A stretch of DNA of 64,000 bases from Halochromatium glycolicum (lineage in GTDB: Bacteria > Pseudomonadota > Gammaproteobacteria > Chromatiales > Chromatiaceae). The notes beneath the pieces were generated by a model. That model saw only the letters and a program-made list of their open reading frames with translations. It had not been told where the DNA came from and did not search any database. The translations under genes were made by a program, and so were the position numbers. Below, piece after piece: positions 44,403 to 53,358 of the stretch (the first letter of the stretch is position 1; every line of letters begins with the position of its first letter). The stretch spans positions 1 to 64,000 of the forward strand of contig NZ_NRSJ01000001.1 of NCBI RefSeq assembly GCF_016584085.1, written 5' to 3'.

Positions 44403-45755
44403 GTGCGTCGCATTGCGTCGGGGCTAATGATCTGCGGCCTGGTTGGGTCATCCTCAGCCGCCAGCCTGGACATCATCCCGCTGTGGGACGGTTTGTTCGT
44501 TGCGGGTGCGCCGGTGGAACTGCAGGCGCTGGTCGGCAGCGATACTGGTGGTGCGGCGAGAATCGTGGTCACGAGCGACGATTATCGGCTCGATTACAGC
44601 TTTGAGATCGAGGCCGGCGAGCCGCTCCGGCTTGCGCTCCCGCTACGCCCCGGCCTATCGGGTCGGGTCAAGGCTGCTGTTGAGCTGCCGGACGGTAGTC
44701 GCCTCATTGAGTCGCTGACGCTGACCCGTGAACCGAGGGCCGTTACCGTCACTAGCAGCGCGCGGCTGCCGCTAACCGGCTCTGGCTATGGTCCTATTGG
44801 TAGACTGGTGCTGACGCCATCCAGGCTGGCAGCGCTGAACGGCGATCAGAGTGCTGCCCTCGCAGCCTATCTCGCCCGCTGCGGTGGGCTCGTCGTACCG
44901 GGCGCCAGTGCACAAGGGCTTGCGCTGTTGCGGGCCGCTGCCGGCTGTGGTGGTGCCGGGATTAGGGCTAATGTCTCCGCGTCGCTCCCGACCGTACAGT
45001 CGGTGCTGTTGCCGGCGGCGCCGGAGTCTAATCCGCAACGGTCAATCCTGCTGTTGCTTATCCCCTATCTGCTCTTCCTGTTGGGGGTTGCGACATTGCG
45101 CCGGCTTGGGATCTGGCTACTCGCGGTGCCGGCCGGCGCGGCCTTGGTCATCGCCGCCGCACTTCCAGCAGTGACTGGTGGAATCACTGCCAGCACGATC
45201 GCAGTGATGCATGCCGGCGACACCACCATGCGCTGGCGCGCTTGGCTCCTCGCCGATGGCGGAGCGGGCCGCGAGCGGCTGCCGCTTGCCTCTGGCACGG
45301 AGGTGCCCCGTGCGCTGGATGGCGGTCCTGTCGAGCTGGTGAGGTCCGCTGAGGACGCAACGCCAGCCCTAGTGCTACCAACGAGGCTGCTTCACCAACG
45401 TCGTTTCGAGCTCGCTGGCATCGCGCCTGCGCCCTGGTCGTTCCGGGCTCACCTTACCCGGGACCTTGTTCATCTTGTCAATGAGAGCAACGAGGTAATG
45501 CCGGCTGGATGGCTATGGACTGGCGACAGGGCCTTGTCGTTACCACCGCTGGCTGCAGGAGCGGGCATGGAGGCCGATATCGGCAGTGCTGTGACGGCGG
45601 GAGGACGGCGCCCCGACCACGACATCCCTTGCCCGCTGGAGGGGCTGGTGGATGCATCCGGTCCGGCATTACTGTTGCCGCTGGCGAACGAACCGCTGCT
45701 CGGCAACCAGGGCTGGCTGATCATCGAGCTGTCTCCGGCCATTGCCGAGGCATGA
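44403..45755 (+). CDS. Membrane-anchored exported protein, unknown
   Basis: 450 residues from a GTG. The N-terminus is a signal-like segment (GLMICGLVGSSSAASL). A beta-rich exported part follows (about 20-200, with a region LVVPGASAQGLALL like the inactive glutamine-amidotransferase-type folds of BatA/VWA partners). Two transmembrane segments (about 220-260) and another exported domain (about 270-450) complete it. It overlaps the next gene by four bases. It probably belongs to the MoxR-associated set. Confidence 0.6.
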   Translation: MRRIASGLMICGLVGSSSAASLDIIPLWDGLFVAGAPVELQALVGSDTGGAARIVVTSDDYRLDYSFEIEAGEPLRLALPLRPGLSGRVKAAVELPDGSRLIESLTLTREPRAVTVTSSARLPLTGSGYGPIGRLVLTPSRLAALNGDQSAALAAYLARCGGLVVPGASAQGLALLRAAAGCGGAGIRANVSASLPTVQSVLLPAAPESNPQRSILLLLIPYLLFLLGVATLRRLGIWLLAVPAGAALVIAAALPAVTGGITASTIAVMHAGDTTMRWRAWLLADGGAGRERLPLASGTEVPRALDGGPVELVRSAEDATPALVLPTRLLHQRRFELAGIAPAPWSFRAHLTRDLVHLVNESNEVMPAGWLWTGDRALSLPPLAAGAGMEADIGSAVTAGGRRPDHDIPCPLEGLVDASGPALLLPLANEPLLGNQGWLIIELSPAIAEA

Positions 45756-46207
45756 GCCCCTATCGAGTCGCGCTCATCGGTGGTCTCTTGTATGGGCTGC
45801 CCTGGGCCGCCTGGATCGTCGGCGGGTTGGCTCCAAGTCCCAACACGGGCCGCGACCTGAGCGCCATTGCCCTCAGCTTGCCGCTGGTGCAGCTCACGGC
45901 ACTTGTGCTGTTGTTACCAGGGCTCCTGGACGATCGGCTCGGCAACGGGCTTGCTGCAGCATTGCTGACGCTGATGATACCCTGGCCAATACTGCCGGTT
46001 CTGCACGCAGCGGGCGTCGGGAACGGGCTGCTGTTGCTCGGTCAAGCCACTTCCATATTCGGCGGTCTGTTGTTGGCCTTCCTCTATCGAGTATTGCGTC
46101 GAGCTGCGCGGTTCTCGGCTGAAGCCGGGTTTGCTGGCACGCTGCAGCTCGCCGTGCTCTTGGCGGTGGTGGTTTACGGGCCTGCGCTGCTGGGGATGGC
46201 GCGATGA
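45752..46207 (+). CDS. Small polytopic membrane protein, unknown
   Basis: 151 residues from the ATG at 45752, which overlaps the preceding stop (ATGA). A longer in-frame extension to 45509 is a shadow of the upstream gene. Four hydrophobic segments (about 5-25, 38-58, 68-110 and 128-148) fill nearly the whole protein. It overlaps the next gene by four bases. Confidence 0.65.
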   Translation: MSPYRVALIGGLLYGLPWAAWIVGGLAPSPNTGRDLSAIALSLPLVQLTALVLLLPGLLDDRLGNGLAAALLTLMIPWPILPVLHAAGVGNGLLLLGQATSIFGGLLLAFLYRVLRRAARFSAEAGFAGTLQLAVLLAVVVYGPALLGMAR

Positions 46208-47316
46208 GGTCGAACCTTGACGAGAACCTTGGGCGGCTGCTCAATCGGCTGCGTTGGCGCTTGCGATTCAGAGACTTGCGTCGCGACCTGCGTAGGGGTT
46301 TGAGCGTTGCCGCAGCAGTGCTTGGGGCAGGCGCGTTGCTGTATCTTGAACTGGGCTGGCCCAAGACATCGATCACGATCGGTATCGGTGGGCTGACTGT
46401 CTTGGCCTCATTGCTGCCGGCCCTGTGCCGCCTGCACGGCGGCAGCCCGAGCTTCAATGAGACCCTCCGCTTCGCGGATAGCGCAGCTGCAGCCAACGCG
46501 CTGCTCCTGACTGCACGAGAATCATCGGACGCAGTATCAGATATCGCAACGCGGCTGATCCGAGCGCAGGCAGCCGCAGCGCTGCCGGAGTGGCGCCATC
46601 GACTGCGGCGGCTGCCATTGGGACCCCTGCCGGTGACATTGCTGCCGCCCGCGCTGGTATTCTTGGCGGCGGCATTGCTGCTTGCTGCCATTGCCGATGC
46701 GCAAAGCGACCTCGGAGATGCCTCCTTGGCGAGCCCTGAGGCGCCTGCGGCTGGCCCGCTTCCGGCCTCTCCAATCGCGGCGTTGGACGCGGCGATCGCC
46801 CGCCTCAAGGCCGACCAAAGCCGCTCAGCAAAGCAGAAGGATCGTATTCGATCGCAGAACGATGCGAGCGCTGACGCGACATCGGCTGCTGGAGCAGCCG
46901 CGATATCGGCTCCGGCCGCTGCGGCAGAGGATCTAGGCGCGCCTGCGCCTGCAGGGGTGGCCGGCGATCCACCTCGGGCTCGAGGCCCGCTTGCGACAAT
47001 GACGTTGTCGCCCGGCGGCGGGGCCGGCGCTGCGCTGGGAACATCCGTGCCTTCGACGAAGGCTGCTCCGGCTAATGCCATCGAAACTGCGCCGATCACC
47101 CCGATACCGGTCGACCGCGAGGGCAGGCAGGCGGCGAACGCCACCGGTGGCGGCTTCTCGTTGCTGGCTTCTGGATCATTCGACTCGGCGCGCGCAATGA
47201 CGCAGCCAACGATCCCACGGCCTACGGCGCCGCCTCGCTCGGCTAGTGCGCTGGACCCTGCCCGTCGTGCACTGGTCTCACGTTACCATACCCTGCTGGG
47301 CGCGGGATCAAGATGA
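46204..47316 (+). CDS. Membrane protein with long low-complexity tail, MoxR-operon type
   Basis: 370 residues. A basic, amphipathic N-terminus (LLNRLRWRLRFRDLRRDLRRG) precedes two transmembrane segments (about 32-75), a helical domain (FADSAAAANALLLTARE) and a third transmembrane segment (about 143-162). A long Ala/Pro/Ser-rich tail continues to the end. The layout recalls the DUF4175-like proteins often found with MoxR and VWA genes, but I cannot assign a family. It overlaps genes on both sides by four bases. Confidence 0.6.
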   Translation: MRSNLDENLGRLLNRLRWRLRFRDLRRDLRRGLSVAAAVLGAGALLYLELGWPKTSITIGIGGLTVLASLLPALCRLHGGSPSFNETLRFADSAAAANALLLTARESSDAVSDIATRLIRAQAAAALPEWRHRLRRLPLGPLPVTLLPPALVFLAAALLLAAIADAQSDLGDASLASPEAPAAGPLPASPIAALDAAIARLKADQSRSAKQKDRIRSQNDASADATSAAGAAAISAPAAAAEDLGAPAPAGVAGDPPRARGPLATMTLSPGGGAGAALGTSVPSTKAAPANAIETAPITPIPVDREGRQAANATGGGFSLLASGSFDSARAMTQPTIPRPTAPPRSASALDPARRALVSRYHTLLGAGSR

Positions 47317-47468
47317 TTGGCCGGCGTGCACCGAATAGGCCCGTTCGCCTGATGCGTCTAGCGCTCGGCGGCCGGATCGCTGGGCCTGGAAGCGCCTTCG
47401 AGAGCAGACGCTTCCGGCTGCACCTTGTGAGTCTTTCAATGCAACGACAGGCACGGCCCTTCGGATGA
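47313..47468 (+). CDS. Possible 51-residue basic protein linking two overlapping genes
   Basis: A 52-codon frame whose ATG overlaps the stop of the preceding gene (ATGA) and whose stop overlaps the ATG of the moxR-like gene (ATGA). The product is arginine-rich (MIGRRAPNRPVRLMRLALGG...). The double overlap is what one expects if ribosomes pass through it to reach moxR, which has no visible ribosome binding site of its own. It may be a coupling leader without a product function, or a chance frame. Confidence 0.35.
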   Translation: MIGRRAPNRPVRLMRLALGGRIAGPGSAFESRRFRLHLVSLSMQRQARPFG

Positions 47469-48463
47469 GAGCCAGTGACAACCCGGAACGGATCGTTCGG
47501 CAAGCCGCCGAGGAGATCGGTGCGCTGTGCGATGCGCTGGCCGCTGCCATCGTCGGCCAGCGAGCCTTGATTGAGCAGTTGCTGTGTGCGGTGCTGGCCG
47601 GGGGGCATGTGCTGCTGGAAGGGCTTCCGGGGCTGGGCAAGACCCACCTCGCAAAGGGCTTGGCTCGGGTGCTCGGTGTCTCGGTAGGACGGGTGCAATG
47701 CACGCCGGACCTAATGCCGGCGGACGTCACCGGCAGCGAGCTATTGCACCGCGGCGATGGCGAGGAGGCGCTGCGTTTCGCGCCAGGTCCTGTATTCGCC
47801 AACCTGGTCCTGGTCGACGAGATCAATCGGGCGACGCCGAAGACCCAGGCGGCGCTGCTGGAGGCGATGCAGGAGGGACAGGTCACGCAGGGTGGTTGCA
47901 GTCATGCACTGCCACAGCCGTTCTGGGTCATCGCGACGCAGAATCCGATCGAAATCGAAGGGACCTACCCGCTGCCGGAGGCACAGCTCGACCGTTTCGC
48001 CGTGCAGCTGGATCTGGGCTTTCCGGACGCCGACGGGTTGTTGGCACTCCTTGATGTTGCATTGGACGCGGAGCCGGCCGAGACCCTGCCGCCGGTGCTG
48101 GACAGTGAGCAGCTAGTCGGTCTGCTGGCCCTCGCGCGCGTCCCGCTGATCGCGGCACCGGTGCGGCGTGCGGCCGTGGACCTCGTCCTCGCGACCCATG
48201 CCGCAGCCGGACCGGCCGCAGCGCTGCGGTATGGAGCGAGCCCGCGCGCCTTGCAGGCGTTGCTGCGCGGCGCACGAGTGCGGGCGCTGATGCACGCCCG
48301 CGCCCATGTGAGTCTTGACGATCTGCAAGCCCTAGCGCTGCCCTGCCTGAGACATCGTGTCGTGCTCGGCATGGATGCGGCGCTGGCTGGCACCAACAAA
48401 TCCGATGTGCTGGTGGCGGTCCTCGCCGACTGGCGCAGGCGTCTCGATCACCAGTCGAGATGA
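47465..48463 (+). CDS. MoxR-family AAA+ ATPase
   Basis: 332 residues. Walker A is GLPGLGKT (about 58-65), Walker B VLVDEINRATPKTQ with AALLEAMQEGQVT, and sensor 1 ATQNPIEIEGTYPLPEAQLDRF-type (about 158-178), all typical of MoxR. These ATPases act as chaperones that load cofactors or activate VWA-domain partners. It is followed by DUF58, BatA-like and VWA genes with four-base overlaps, the standard MoxR operon order. Confidence 0.93.
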   Translation: MRASDNPERIVRQAAEEIGALCDALAAAIVGQRALIEQLLCAVLAGGHVLLEGLPGLGKTHLAKGLARVLGVSVGRVQCTPDLMPADVTGSELLHRGDGEEALRFAPGPVFANLVLVDEINRATPKTQAALLEAMQEGQVTQGGCSHALPQPFWVIATQNPIEIEGTYPLPEAQLDRFAVQLDLGFPDADGLLALLDVALDAEPAETLPPVLDSEQLVGLLALARVPLIAAPVRRAAVDLVLATHAAAGPAAALRYGASPRALQALLRGARVRALMHARAHVSLDDLQALALPCLRHRVVLGMDAALAGTNKSDVLVAVLADWRRRLDHQSR

Positions 48464-49401
48464 TCAATAGCGGGCCAGCCACTCCGTTGGCTGCAGTCGA
48501 TGCACAGCGGCTACGCCGGCTCGCGTCGTTTGTCGTCAGCTTGTTGGCTGGCCGACCTTTGCACCATGGCGGACCGTTGCATGACCTGCGACCCGCTGCG
48601 AGCGGACTGGAATTCATCGATCATCGCGATTTCATCGCCGGTGATGATCCGCGCGGCATCGACTGGCGAGCCAGTGCGCGCCGACGGCAACCGCTCGTTC
48701 GCCGCTACCGCGATGAGCGCGCCAGCGACTGGCTAATCCTGCTTGATCGCAGCGCGTCCATGGATGCCTCGGCGGGCGTTTGGTCTTTGGCGGTTCAGCT
48801 CGCCGCTGGACTTGCCTTCGTGCCAATGCAGCTCGGCCATCGCACGCTGGTCGCTCTATTCAGCGATCGGCTCGATGCCTGGTCGTCGATTGGTCGCAGT
48901 GAAACCGCTTACTTGGCTCAGCGCCGGCTGTTGGCCACTGCCATGGCAAGACAATGCGGCGGTGCCTCCCGGCCCGAGGCGGCCTTGCCACTGACCGAGC
49001 GGGGGAGTCGAGTCTTGCTGATCAGCGATGGGCTGCGCCAGGATGCGATGGTGCCAGCGCTAGCCCGACTTAGGTCTGCCGCTGGCGGGCTGGAGATGAT
49101 CCAGGTGCAAGGACCCTTGCCGGAATTGGACGGGCCTGTGACAGCAGTGGATATCGAGAACGGTAGCGAACGCGTGCTGATGGGCGATACGGCCACGCGC
49201 GCGGAGGCCGTCAAGGCCAGAACGGAACTGGATGCCGCGCTGACCGAGGGCTGCCGCAGGCTTCGGGTGCCGCTTAGTCGGGCTCGGCCTGGCGACGACT
49301 GGGATCGGGTCTTGCTAAGGCATCTCTTGCGCCACCCGCGGCCGGCCGTGGGCAACGGTGATGTGTCACTGGCTCAAGAGCGAGCCCGAGCAGTCCAATG
49401 A
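48460..49401 (+). CDS. DUF58 domain protein
   Basis: 313 residues. The DUF58 signature is clear: FIAGDDPRGIDWRASAR and QPLVRRYRDERASDWLILLDRSASM. The latter is the MIDAS-like DXSXS start of a VWA fold. It has no transmembrane segment, so it probably works in the cytoplasm with the MoxR ATPase encoded just upstream (four-base overlap). The next gene also overlaps by four bases. Confidence 0.9.
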   Translation: MINSGPATPLAAVDAQRLRRLASFVVSLLAGRPLHHGGPLHDLRPAASGLEFIDHRDFIAGDDPRGIDWRASARRRQPLVRRYRDERASDWLILLDRSASMDASAGVWSLAVQLAAGLAFVPMQLGHRTLVALFSDRLDAWSSIGRSETAYLAQRRLLATAMARQCGGASRPEAALPLTERGSRVLLISDGLRQDAMVPALARLRSAAGGLEMIQVQGPLPELDGPVTAVDIENGSERVLMGDTATRAEAVKARTELDAALTEGCRRLRVPLSRARPGDDWDRVLLRHLLRHPRPAVGNGDVSLAQERARAVQ

Positions 49402-50636
49402 TCGGGGCGACAGCGCCAGCCTGGCTGCTAGGGCTGCTACTGTTTCCGCTCCTGCGCGAGCTACATCGGCGGCGGGGCTCACAACTGCGGATACCGGTGC
49501 CAGCGCTGTTCCTGTGGCGCGGTGCGCCGAGTATGGAGCGCTCCGGCTACCGCCGCGCCCGGCCGGACCCGATCTGGCGGCGACGGGCGCTGCTGCTCGG
49601 GTTGCTGCTGTTGGCCTTGGCCGGACCGGTCTGGAGGGCTCAACCGTTAGGGCCTAGCATGGCGATGATGCCTCGTTCGGGCGCGTTACCTGAGGATGTG
49701 AATCTCGCGGTTGCTGCATTATCGGCGCGGCCCGCGCTGATCCGGCCGGAGATGTTGGCGGTGCGTGTGACGCTGAGCGGCGACTTTTCGGCGGCCGGGC
49801 CGCGGATGCTCCAGGTGCGGCTCGACGGGCGCGAGCTGCTGCGGCAAGCCGTTGACCGCGAGGCTGGCAAGAGTTGGGCAGCCGTGCTCGAAATTCCACG
49901 GCCGATGGAGGATGGTGCTGCAGCCGCATTGCAGGCCCGGCTCCTGTTCGCCGATACGGGATCGATGGACGACAGGCTGACGCTGGACCTTGGGCCGCTG
50001 CGGCGGCTTTCGGTTCGGCTCGATCCGCGCTGCGCTGATCCAATGAGGGCTGCGCTGGAGGCGACTGGGCGAATCGACCAGGGTCTCGCTGCTGCACCCG
50101 AGCTTCAGATCCGCTGCGGCGGTAGCTCGCCGCCCTCGAGCGCTGGCGGTGCACCTCTGCTGTGGTTCGCGGCACCTGCCGAGGGAGCGCGGTCCGTGAC
50201 GCCCCCGCTCTGGACGGTGCCGGACGCCGAACGTCCAGGCTTTGAGATCGGACCCGGATGGCGGGCGGTATCGCCAAACCCAATGCCGCCGGGCGACGTG
50301 CTCCTCATCGGTAATGGACAGCCGTTGATCATCGCCCAGGGGGAGCCAAAGCGGTTATTGGTATTGCTCGATATCGCCGATCCACAGCTCGCGGCAGGCG
50401 CCGAGCTGCCGCTGCTGCTGGACTGGCTCATCGCTCGGCTGACCGGTACGCTGGCGACCGACGGCGTCGTTGCTGCGTCGCTGACGGCCGCCGAGCGGAT
50501 GCAAGATCTTGAGAGGTCATCGGCGGCGCTGATGACGAGGCGATCGGCATTGGATCTTGCGTTCATTCCGCTCCTTCCCGCTCTGATCTTGGCGATGCTC
50601 GAGGCCATCACGGGCGGCCGCCGGTGGTCTCGATGA
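49398..50636 (+). CDS. BatA-like membrane protein
   Basis: 412 residues. The N-terminus has the aerotolerance-type BatA hairpin: a first transmembrane helix (PAWLLGLLLFPLLREL), a short basic segment with PALFLW, then a second helix (LLLGLLLLALAGPVW, about 57-75). A long exported region and a last transmembrane segment (FIPLLPALILAMLEAI) follow. No MIDAS motif is seen, so this subunit would be a scaffold for the VWA protein encoded next, which starts inside its stop codon. Confidence 0.8.
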   Translation: MIGATAPAWLLGLLLFPLLRELHRRRGSQLRIPVPALFLWRGAPSMERSGYRRARPDPIWRRRALLLGLLLLALAGPVWRAQPLGPSMAMMPRSGALPEDVNLAVAALSARPALIRPEMLAVRVTLSGDFSAAGPRMLQVRLDGRELLRQAVDREAGKSWAAVLEIPRPMEDGAAAALQARLLFADTGSMDDRLTLDLGPLRRLSVRLDPRCADPMRAALEATGRIDQGLAAAPELQIRCGGSSPPSSAGGAPLLWFAAPAEGARSVTPPLWTVPDAERPGFEIGPGWRAVSPNPMPPGDVLLIGNGQPLIIAQGEPKRLLVLLDIADPQLAAGAELPLLLDWLIARLTGTLATDGVVAASLTAAERMQDLERSSAALMTRRSALDLAFIPLLPALILAMLEAITGGRRWSR

Positions 50637-53116
50637 AGGGAACAGATCGGTTGTTCCGGTTGGGCATGCTGCTGGTCGCCGCGCTGATTGGCGCCGCGCT
50701 GGCCGATCCACCGCTACCCGGTCTGCACGGCCCGTCACATCTGGTCGTCCTGTTGGACGACTCGGCGAGTCTCGGCAGTGCTCGAGTCGACGCCGCCTGG
50801 CAGAGGCTGCGCCCGATGTTGGAGAAGCTGCCCGGCAGCAGCCTGGTCACGTTGATCCGTGTCGGCGCCGATCCGGCCGTCGAGCTGAACGCCGTTGAGA
50901 TCGAAGACCTGCACCTGTCCACCCGGCCACCGCGGAGCTTGCCGCTGCCGAAGCTCGGGACCGATCTTTCCGCGGCGCTGCAAGAGGCTCGAGACCTAGC
51001 GCGAGCCCACCCGGATCAGCCCCCACCGCGGTTGTTGGTCGTCTCAGATGGCCGGGCGACGGAAGGTGATACGGCTGCGGCGCTGCAAGACCTCGAAGAG
51101 GCGGGCTTGAGCCCATTGTGGTGGGATCTCGGCGCCGATGCTGGTGCCGATGCCTGGATCGAGCGTTTGCAGGCTCCAAGGCGACTTCCGGCGGCTCGGC
51201 GACTACCCCTGCGCATTGTCGCCGGCAGCAACGCTGACAGTGCTATTGATGGTCGACTCACCGTCATCCTGGGCGGGGAGGCGATCATGGAGCGGGAGGC
51301 TCGTATCGAGCCGGACGAAATGCTTGTGCTCGATCTCACGCTGCCGCCGCTGGAGGCCGGTAGGCATATGTTGACGGCCAGACTGGAGACGTCCCTCGGC
51401 GGCGATGCGCTGCCGACCAACAATACGGCCGAAGCACTGGTCGAGGTCGCCGGCGCGCCGCTCGTGCTGGTGCTGTCGGAAGCCACCGGCGGCAGCGCGC
51501 TCGCTGCTGGATTGACCGCCGGTGGCTGGCGTGTCGAGACGCCGCTGCCTGATGACCTCGGGGCGAGCGATCTCAGGCGGGCGGCCGTGCTGATCCTGGA
51601 TTCATTGCCGGCCACGGCCCTGTCGTCGAGTCAGTGGCGAGAGGTCGGTGTCGCTGTCACCGGCACAGGTACTGGTCTTGTCGTGCTCGGTGGACCGGGC
51701 ACCTTCGCGGCAGGAGGTTATCGCGGGTCGTCGTTGGAAACGCTGCTACCGGTCACGAGTGAGCCACCCAAGTATCTGCCGGCAGCGGCATTGCTGTTTG
51801 CATTAGACCACTCCGGCAGCATGGGGCAGCCGACCCAGGACGGTTCCAGGCTTGCGCTGGCTCGACAGGCGGTCGTGCAGGCAGCGGCTCTGCTTGGACC
51901 GCGGGACTGGGCCGGGCTGCTCGGCTTCACCGCCGATGCGCAGCTGCTGCTGCCGATTGCTGCGCGCGCAAATCAGTCCGCTGCCTTCGCTAGCGCCGCC
52001 GCCATTCCGCCGGGTGGTGGCACGCGGCTCGCGCCGGCAGTGGATAAAGCGCTTGACGCGCTGAGCCGGGTGCCGATGGACCAGAGGCTGCTCGTCCTGA
52101 TTAGCGACGGCCAAATCGCGGGTGCAGCAACCAGCGAAGACGGTGCGTCCGGCTCCGCAACCGATGTGACGGCCTTGGGCAGGCAGCTGGCCGCCGCCGA
52201 CATCAATCTGATCGCGATCGGTGTCGGAGATGCTGAGCGGCTGCTGCCGCTGAGCCGGCTCGCCACGGCTGCTGGAGGGAACTTTCATGCGGCCGTTAGC
52301 GGTGTGGCGTTGCCGCAACTCGTCGATGTGGAGGTCCGTCAGCAACGGGACGGGGCCCGGGGCGGACCGGTCCGTCCTGTTCAGGCCGAGCCGCTGCCGT
52401 TTCCGTTCGAGATCGATTCCGATTGGCCTGCACTCCTCGACTATGCCATTACGACAGCACGGCCCTCTGCAGCGGTGCCGCTGCGAGCTCCGAATGGTGA
52501 TCCGCTGCTAGCCTGGCACCATGCTGGTGTCGGTCGGGTTGCCGTGCTGACGGCTGGCATCGGGCCTTGGGCGCCGGACTGGCACCGCTGGTCGCAGCTG
52601 CCGGCTCTGCTCAGCAGATTGCTCGGCTGGGCCGCTGACAATGATGAGGTTGATGAGCTGACCATGCGACTAGCCCATGGGCCGGCAGCGCTGCGGCTTC
52701 AGGTTGATGCTGCCGACGCCGGCGGCCGCTGGTCTGGCGCAGGCCTGCTCCGATGGGAGGTCCGGGACCCCGCCGGACGCTGGCGACGGGGCTTGTCTCC
52801 ACCCAAGGCTCCCGGCCGGTTCGAGCTGAGGGTACAGGCGCCTGTTGCTGGCCGTTATGATCTCGAGCTGATGCTTGACGGACAGTATTGGCGCGGCAGT
52901 ATCCATCACTCGCCTCGCGTCGAGCTGCTGCTGTCACGGCAGCAGACCGAGGCCCGCGCGCGGTTTGCGACCCTTTCCCGTTGGGAGCCGGCAGACGGCG
53001 TCGCCGCAATCGCCGGGCCGGCCGCCAGCGCTCGAGTTGCGCTGATCGTCAGCGCGGCGCTGTTGTTCTTGGCATTGCTGGTGAGAGAGCGTTTTGGGCC
53101 GCACGATCTACGGTGA
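50633..53116 (+). CDS. Large membrane-anchored VWA / glutamine-amidotransferase-like protein
   Basis: 827 residues from the ATG at 50633 (overlapping the upstream stop). An N-terminal hydrophobic helix, a first VWA-like domain (VVLLDDSASLGS), an Ig-like part, and a class-I amidotransferase-like fold (VLVLSEATGG...LVVLGGPGTFAAGGY, lacking a catalytic Cys) come first. A second VWA domain with MIDAS motif DHSGSMG (about residue 393), then VLISDGQIAG and IAIGVGDAERL, and a C-terminal transmembrane helix follow. Such proteins are the extracytoplasmic partners of MoxR ATPases. It is last in the overlapping series. Confidence 0.88.
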   Translation: MKGTDRLFRLGMLLVAALIGAALADPPLPGLHGPSHLVVLLDDSASLGSARVDAAWQRLRPMLEKLPGSSLVTLIRVGADPAVELNAVEIEDLHLSTRPPRSLPLPKLGTDLSAALQEARDLARAHPDQPPPRLLVVSDGRATEGDTAAALQDLEEAGLSPLWWDLGADAGADAWIERLQAPRRLPAARRLPLRIVAGSNADSAIDGRLTVILGGEAIMEREARIEPDEMLVLDLTLPPLEAGRHMLTARLETSLGGDALPTNNTAEALVEVAGAPLVLVLSEATGGSALAAGLTAGGWRVETPLPDDLGASDLRRAAVLILDSLPATALSSSQWREVGVAVTGTGTGLVVLGGPGTFAAGGYRGSSLETLLPVTSEPPKYLPAAALLFALDHSGSMGQPTQDGSRLALARQAVVQAAALLGPRDWAGLLGFTADAQLLLPIAARANQSAAFASAAAIPPGGGTRLAPAVDKALDALSRVPMDQRLLVLISDGQIAGAATSEDGASGSATDVTALGRQLAAADINLIAIGVGDAERLLPLSRLATAAGGNFHAAVSGVALPQLVDVEVRQQRDGARGGPVRPVQAEPLPFPFEIDSDWPALLDYAITTARPSAAVPLRAPNGDPLLAWHHAGVGRVAVLTAGIGPWAPDWHRWSQLPALLSRLLGWAADNDEVDELTMRLAHGPAALRLQVDAADAGGRWSGAGLLRWEVRDPAGRWRRGLSPPKAPGRFELRVQAPVAGRYDLELMLDGQYWRGSIHHSPRVELLLSRQQTEARARFATLSRWEPADGVAAIAGPAASARVALIVSAALLFLALLVRERFGPHDLR

Positions 53117-53358
53117 TGCCGAGCGCTGCGTCGCGAGCCAGTGATCTCGAACAGTGGTCGGCGCCCTAGCCGCGGAATGCTTGCGCCCATGTCATTCATC
53201 TCGATCTTTCGCACTGAGCCCTTAATCGTTTGCATACACTCTTGTTAATGCTCATGCTTGGCGGCCCGATGATCCGTTCTAGGGTCCTGCCTTGCCTCTG
53301 TCTTGGCGCGAGAGCCTTTTCGTCGCAATGATTACCGACGGCAAGCACACTCGATCAG
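53117..53358 (+). promoter_or_regulatory. Intergenic region before the ebo-type genes
   Basis: 242 bases without a supported gene, between the VWA gene and the ebo-type cluster. The middle is AT-richer (TTGCATACACTCTTGTTAAT near 53229-53248), suggesting a sigma70-type promoter, though I cannot fix a -35/-10 pair with confidence. The cluster could also be read from upstream. Confidence 0.35.
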
